The notes below the pieces were generated by a model that was not told the origin of the DNA, made no database searches, and was given only the letters and a program-made list of their open reading frames with translations. Shown piece after piece: positions 59,264 to 64,000 of a DNA stretch of 64,000 nucleotides. The number at the start of each line of letters is the position of its first letter. Positions within the stretch are counted from its first letter, which is position 1. The position numbers were made by a program, and so were the translations under genes. The stretch comes from Kosakonia oryzendophytica. Its GTDB lineage: Bacteria > Pseudomonadota > Gammaproteobacteria > Enterobacterales > Enterobacteriaceae. The stretch spans positions 126,001-190,000 of the forward strand of contig NZ_FMAY01000002.1 in NCBI RefSeq assembly GCF_900094925.1. The letters are read 5' to 3'.

Positions 59264-60604
59264 ATGATCTCTCGCGTTAAAAGTTGGTTGGCGGCTGCGT
59301 TATTACTGCTTTGTACGCAGGCGGGGGCTGCAAGCCTGGCGGATATTCAGGTGTCCAACGGCGACAGCCAGGCGCGTATCACTTTCAGCTTTATGGGCGA
59401 TCCTGAATATGCGTTTACGCAGCAGGATAAGCGCAGCGTCGCACTGGATATCAAACAGACGGGCATTATCCAGGGTTTGCCGCTGCAGTTTAGCGGCAAT
59501 AATCTGGTCAAAAGTATCCGTGCCGGGACGGCGAAAGATAATCAGTCGATCCGTCTGGTGGTGGATTTAACGCAAAATGGCAAAACCCGGGCGGTGAAAC
59601 AGCAAAGCGGCGCGGGCTACAACGTGGTCTTTACGATTGATGCCGATGTGCCGCCACCGCCGCCACCGCCTAAAGCGGTGGTGCAGCGTAACGATACGCC
59701 GGTTTTTACCTCTCGCCCTGCGCAGCCTTCAACGCCTGCGCGCAATCCGTTTAAAGCGGAAAACGATCGCATTACTAGCGTGACCAGCAGTAATACGGTG
59801 ACCCGCCCGGCGGTACAGACGCGCACTGCATCCGGTGACAAAGTGGTTATCGCCATTGATGCCGGACACGGTGGTCAGGATCCTGGTGCGATTGGCGCTG
59901 GCGGAACGCAAGAGAAAAACGTGACCATCTCCATCGCCCGTAAACTGCGCGCGTTGTTGAATGATGACCCGATGTTCAAACCGGTGATGACGCGCGACGG
60001 GGACTACTTTATTTCGGTGATGGGGCGTTCCGATGTGGCGCGTAAGCAGAATGCGAATTTCCTGGTTTCTATCCATGCGGACGCCGCACCAAACCGCGAT
60101 GCAACCGGCGCGTCGGTATGGGTATTGTCAAACCGCCGAGCGAACAGTGAAATGGCGGGCTGGCTGGAGCAGCATGAAAAACAATCGGAACTGTTGGGCG
60201 GTGCAGGGGATGTGCTGGCCAATAGCCAGTCGGATCCCTACCTGAGCCAGGCGGTGCTGGATTTACAATTCGGCCATTCCCAGCGCGTCGGTTATGATGT
60301 CGCCACCAGTATGCTGGGTCAGCTTGAGCGTGTGGGCGCGTTACATAAGCGTCGCCCGGAACACGCAAGCTTAGGTGTGCTGCGCTCCCCGGATATCCCT
60401 TCTGTGCTGGTTGAAACGGGTTTTATCAGTAATTCTGCAGAAGAGCGATTGTTGGGAAGCGACAATTACCAACAACAGATCGCTGAAGCAATATACGGCG
60501 GTCTGCGTAACTATTTCCTCGCACATCCGTTGCAGTCTGCGCCACAAAGCGGAGGCGGGCAGACAGCCAGCGCCGCGGCGCCTGCGAACGGTCTGCTTAA
60601 CTAA
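59264..60604 (+). CDS. amiB: AmiB, N-acetylmuramoyl-L-alanine amidase
   Basis: 446 residues from ATG 59264; a GTG one codon earlier is possible (E. coli begins MM), and GGAAGG is suitably placed. Signal peptide (ends GAA|SLADI), AMIN domain (about 22-125), a Pro-rich linker (PPPPPP), and a zinc amidase_3 domain with [17 protein letters not shown] and VETGFISN. Splits septal peptidoglycan during cell division, activated by EnvC. Unlike AmiA and AmiC it has a Sec-type leader. Confidence 0.95.
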   Translation: MISRVKSWLAAALLLLCTQAGAASLADIQVSNGDSQARITFSFMGDPEYAFTQQDKRSVALDIKQTGIIQGLPLQFSGNNLVKSIRAGTAKDNQSIRLVVDLTQNGKTRAVKQQSGAGYNVVFTIDADVPPPPPPPKAVVQRNDTPVFTSRPAQPSTPARNPFKAENDRITSVTSSNTVTRPAVQTRTASGDKVVIAIDAGHGGQDPGAIGAGGTQEKNVTISIARKLRALLNDDPMFKPVMTRDGDYFISVMGRSDVARKQNANFLVSIHADAAPNRDATGASVWVLSNRRANSEMAGWLEQHEKQSELLGGAGDVLANSQSDPYLSQAVLDLQFGHSQRVGYDVATSMLGQLERVGALHKRRPEHASLGVLRSPDIPSVLVETGFISNSAEERLLGSDNYQQQIAEAIYGGLRNYFLAHPLQSAPQSGGGQTASAAAPANGLLN

Positions 60605-60614
60605 GGATATTTTC

Positions 60615-62477
60615 ATGCCGATACAGGTTCTGCCGCCGCAGCTTGCGAACCAAATCGCCGCTGGCGAAGTGGTGGAGCGCCCTGCGTCGGTAGTGAAAGA
60701 GCTGGTTGAAAACAGCCTTGATGCAGGCGCTACGCGAATCGATATCGATATTGAACGCGGCGGTGCCAAGCTTATCCGTATCCGCGACAACGGCAGCGGC
60801 ATCAAGAAAGATGAACTGGCGCTAGCGCTGGCGCGCCACGCTACCAGTAAAATCGCCTCGCTGGACGATCTCGAAGCCATTATTAGCCTTGGCTTCCGTG
60901 GCGAAGCGCTGGCCAGTATCAGCTCTGTTTCCCGTTTAACGCTCACCTCCCGTACTGCTGAGCAGCAAGAAGCGTGGCAGGCTTACGCCGAAGGGCGTGA
61001 TATGGCGGTGACGGTCAAACCCGCCGCGCACCCGGTGGGCACCACGCTGGAAGTGCTGGATCTGTTCTACAACACACCGGCGCGCCGTAAATTTATGCGC
61101 ACGGAAAAAACCGAATTTAACCACATCGATGAGGTGATACGCCGCATTGCGCTGGCGCGTTTCGATGTCACCCTCAATTTGAGTCATAACGGCAAGCTGG
61201 TGCGCCAGTACCGCGCGGTCGCCGAAGGGGGGCAAAAAGAGCGCCGTCTTGGGGCGATTTGCGGTGCCGCCTTTCTTGAACACGCGCTGGCCATTGAGTG
61301 GCAGCACGGCGATTTATCCCTGCGCGGCTGGGTGGCGGACCCTAAACAGACCACGGCGGCTTTCGCTGAGATCCAGTACTGCTATGTGAACAGCCGAATG
61401 ATGCGCGACCGGTTGATCAATCACGCCATCCGACAGGCCTGTGAAGATAAACTGGGTGCCGATCAGCAACCCGCTTTTGTGCTCTACCTGGACATCGATC
61501 CACATCAGGTGGATGTCAATGTGCACCCGGCGAAGCATGAAGTGCGTTTCCATCAATCGCGGCTGGTACATGACTTTATCTACCAGGGGGTGCTCAGCGT
61601 GCTGCAACAACAGCTCGGCGCCCCCTTGCCGCTAACGGACGAATCCGCCCCCCGCGCGTTACCAGAGAACCGAGTGGCAGCAGGGCGTAACCAATTCTCT
61701 CAACCGTTGGTCGCCCGTGAACCGGATGCTCCACGCATGCCAACCAGCGCTGCTCCTGCTTCCCGTAACAGCGGCAATACAGGCGCGACGCCCGGCTGGC
61801 CGCATGCACAACCGGGTTACCAAAAGCAGCAGGGCGCGCTGTATCGTCAGTTGCTGGATACGCCTGTTGTGGAGCGCAAAAGTGAAGCGCCACAGCCTGC
61901 AGCGCCCGCGCTGGAAGGGCACAGCCAGAGTTTTGGCCGCGTCTTAACGCTGATTGCGCCGCACTACGCACTGCTTGAGCGCAACGGGCAACTGGCATTG
62001 TTGGCGCTTCCCGTTGCGGAACGGTGGTTACGCCATGCACAACTTTCTCCGGCCAATGCGCCTGCCTGCGGTCAACCGTTGTTGATTCCGGTGCGTTTAA
62101 AAATTTCTGCGCAAGAGCGCGCGGCGTTGAAACAGGCGCAGCCGGTGTTGGCAAAAATGGGCATTGAATTTGTACCGGATGGCCAGTACGTAACCATTCG
62201 TGCTGTGCCTTTACCCTTGCGCCAACAAAATTTACAAATCTTGATTCCCGAACTGATAGGCTACCTGGCGCAGCAGACAAGCATTGATGCGGCGAATATT
62301 GCCCAATGGCTGGCTCGTCATCTGGCGAGCGATCATCCGCAATGGAGTGTGGCGCAGGCGATTACCCTGCTGGCTGACGTCGAACGGCTTTGTCCGCATC
62401 TGGTGAAGTCCCCACCAGATGGTTTATTACAACCTGTTGATCTACAAACGGCGATGAACGCCCTGAATGATGAGTGA
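60615..62477 (+). CDS. mutL: MutL, DNA mismatch repair protein
   Basis: 620 residues (E. coli 615). GHKL ATPase motifs: [23 protein letters not shown] variable Pro/Ala/Gln-rich linker (about 335-430) leads to the C-terminal dimerisation domain, which lacks the endonuclease motif, as expected in organisms with MutH. It links MutS to MutH and UvrD. Overlaps miaA by 8 bases. Confidence 0.97.
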   Translation: MPIQVLPPQLANQIAAGEVVERPASVVKELVENSLDAGATRIDIDIERGGAKLIRIRDNGSGIKKDELALALARHATSKIASLDDLEAIISLGFRGEALASISSVSRLTLTSRTAEQQEAWQAYAEGRDMAVTVKPAAHPVGTTLEVLDLFYNTPARRKFMRTEKTEFNHIDEVIRRIALARFDVTLNLSHNGKLVRQYRAVAEGGQKERRLGAICGAAFLEHALAIEWQHGDLSLRGWVADPKQTTAAFAEIQYCYVNSRMMRDRLINHAIRQACEDKLGADQQPAFVLYLDIDPHQVDVNVHPAKHEVRFHQSRLVHDFIYQGVLSVLQQQLGAPLPLTDESAPRALPENRVAAGRNQFSQPLVAREPDAPRMPTSAAPASRNSGNTGATPGWPHAQPGYQKQQGALYRQLLDTPVVERKSEAPQPAAPALEGHSQSFGRVLTLIAPHYALLERNGQLALLALPVAERWLRHAQLSPANAPACGQPLLIPVRLKISAQERAALKQAQPVLAKMGIEFVPDGQYVTIRAVPLPLRQQNLQILIPELIGYLAQQTSIDAANIAQWLARHLASDHPQWSVAQAITLLADVERLCPHLVKSPPDGLLQPVDLQTAMNALNDE

Positions 62478-63420
62478 AGTGAGTAAGGCTGGCCTGCCTA
62501 AGGCTATTTTTCTGATGGGGCCGACGGCCTCGGGTAAAACGGCGTTAGCCATTGCGTTGCGTAAAGTTTTGCCTGTTGAGTTGATAAGCGTGGATTCTGC
62601 CCTTATCTATCAGGGCATGGATATCGGTACCGCAAAGCCGAATGCGGAAGAGTTACACGCCGCACCGCACCGGTTGTTGGATATTCTCGACCCGGCGCAG
62701 GCGTATTCCGCAGCGGATTTTCGCCGCGATGCGTTGGCGGAAATGCATGCGATCACCGAGGCAGGACGCATTCCGCTGCTGGTGGGCGGTACGATGCTCT
62801 ACTTCAAGGCGCTGCTGGAGGGGTTATCACCCTTGCCATCAGCGGATGCAAAAGTCAGAGCGGACATTGAAAAACAAGCGGCAGAGCGTGGATGGGAAGC
62901 GTTGCACCAGCAGTTGCGGGAGATCGATCCGGTTGCTGCAGCACGGATTCATCCAAATGATCCGCAAAGGCTTTCCCGGGCACTGGAAGTTTTTTTCATT
63001 TCGGGTAAAACTTTAACAGATCTGACGCAAACGTCGGGAGACGCTCTGCCTTACCAGGTGCATCAGTTCGCCATCGCCCCGGCGAGCCGTGAACTGCTCC
63101 ATCAACGCATTGAGCAGCGGTTTCATCAGATGTTGGCTTCAGGTTTTGAAGCAGAAGTGCGGGCGCTTTTTGCTCGCGGAGATTTGCATACGGAGATGCC
63201 TTCCATTCGTTGTGTGGGATACCGCCAGATGTGGTCGTATCTTGAAGGTGAGATTTCATACGATGAAATGGTTTATCGAGGTATTTGCGCCACGAGGCAG
63301 TTAGCCAAGCGACAGATGACATGGCTGCGCGGCTGGGATGGCGTTCACTGGTTAGAGAGTGAAAAGCCAGAAAAGTCTTACCAGGACGTGTTACAGGTTG
63401 TTCGTGCTATCGCAGGGTGA
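62470..63420 (+). CDS. miaA: MiaA, tRNA dimethylallyltransferase
   Basis: 316 residues from [19 protein letters not shown], same as E. coli; an ATG directly before it (62467) is also possible. P-loop GPTASGKT; conserved [18 protein letters not shown] and RCVGYRQMW. It adds the dimethylallyl group to A37 of tRNAs reading UNN codons. Coupled to mutL by overlap. Confidence 0.97.
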   Translation: MSEVSKAGLPKAIFLMGPTASGKTALAIALRKVLPVELISVDSALIYQGMDIGTAKPNAEELHAAPHRLLDILDPAQAYSAADFRRDALAEMHAITEAGRIPLLVGGTMLYFKALLEGLSPLPSADAKVRADIEKQAAERGWEALHQQLREIDPVAAARIHPNDPQRLSRALEVFFISGKTLTDLTQTSGDALPYQVHQFAIAPASRELLHQRIEQRFHQMLASGFEAEVRALFARGDLHTEMPSIRCVGYRQMWSYLEGEISYDEMVYRGICATRQLAKRQMTWLRGWDGVHWLESEKPEKSYQDVLQVVRAIAG

Positions 63421-63505
63421 ATGTGTACAATTAAGTCGTATCGTGCGCGAATTTTTTACGCAGTTTTCAGAGCCTTCGGGTTCTAAGTACAAAACAAGCA
63501 TATAA

Positions 63506-63823
<318 letters not shown>

Positions 63824-63845
63824 GGTTTTTGCTGTTTATCTACAT

Positions 63846-63886
63846 CGGGGAGCCAGAAGATCTGCGTTCCCCGCTGATCTTTTTTG
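63846..63886 (+). terminator. Terminator-like hairpin between hfq and hflX
   Basis: CGGGG (63846-63850) / CCCCG (63869-63873), with further pairing of AGC / GTT inside, followed by CTGATCTTTTTT. Probably a partial terminator within the operon, lowering hflX expression relative to hfq. Confidence 0.65.
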
Positions 63887-63897
63887 AGGGTTTACGC

Positions 63898-64000
63898 TTG
63901 TTTGACCGTTATGAAGCCGGTGAGCAGGCGGTACTGGTACACATCTATTTTTCGCAAGACAAAGATATGGAAGACCTCCAGGAGTTTGAATCTCTGGTCT
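63898..64000 (+). CDS. hflX: HflX GTPase (partial, N terminus)
   Basis: The first 34 codons are present, from a TTG at 63898 with GAGGG upstream: FDRYEAGEQAVLVHIYFSQD...EFESLV, matching the HflX N terminus. A ribosome-splitting GTPase in stress. The gene runs off the right edge. Confidence 0.9.
   Translation, partial: MFDRYEAGEQAVLVHIYFSQDKDMEDLQEFESLV

Overview
This 64 kb window is a chromosomal segment of a moderately GC-rich member of the Enterobacteriaceae. Gene content and order match the Escherichia coli segment running from phn through proP, pheU-dsbD-aspA, groESL-efp, frd, psd-orn and mutL-miaA to hfq-hflX. Differences from E. coli (no ampC between blc and frdD, no phnCDE or phnO, an RhtB exporter/AraC pair beside tRNA-Phe, a NicO metal exporter after proP, a chemoreceptor between yjeI and epmB) suggest a relative such as Kosakonia, Enterobacter, Klebsiella or Raoultella. 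The species cannot be fixed from sequence alone. No prophage, insertion sequence or CRISPR array was seen; the window is mostly core genome with small accessory inserts.

Layout. 1-6.6 kb: the end of a CUT2 sugar ABC transporter operon, a divergent hybrid sensor kinase, a possible small transcript, a periplasmic 5'-nucleotidase-like protein lacking the usual catalytic dyad, and yjdP. 6.6-15.3 kb: an LMW phosphatase, then the C-P lyase operon phnFGHIJKLMNP (minus strand) with yjdM upstream. 15.9-24.8 kb: crfC-yjcZ, kdgT, proP with a recognisable CRP/P1/P2 promoter region, a NicO exporter, yjdF, and a winged-helix protein. 24.9-30 kb: a small frameshifted gene, tRNA-Phe, an AraC regulator and RhtB exporter that share an identical upstream 18-bp element, then yjdC-dsbD-cutA. 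30-37.3 kb: dcuA-aspA, fxsA, yjeH, groSL with a sigma-32 promoter. 37.3-44 kb: yjeI, a FliA-type promoter driving a chemoreceptor, epmB/efp, ecnAB, a LuxR-type regulator, a guanidine-II riboswitch with gdx (sugE), and blc. 44-49 kb: frdABCD, epmA, yjeO. 49-55.4 kb: mscM-psd, rsgA, orn. 55.5-56.1 kb: two tRNA-Gly genes and a datA-like DnaA-box cluster. 56.1-64 kb: queG and the nnr-tsaE-amiB-mutL-miaA-hfq-hflX superoperon; hflX runs off the end.

Functional links. aspA, dcuA and frdABCD together supply anaerobic fumarate respiration (aspartate to fumarate, C4-dicarboxylate exchange, fumarate reduction). EpmB and EpmA both act on Lys34 of EF-P, and all three are encoded within 9 kb. The phn genes convert alkylphosphonates to phosphoribosyl pyrophosphate, but no phosphonate transporter is present here. 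The most unusual observations are the shared operator-like repeat of the AraC/RhtB pair, the datA-like locus, a palindromic element plus 9-residue repeats inside the DsbD linker, and the nucleotidase homologue without its His/Asp dyad.
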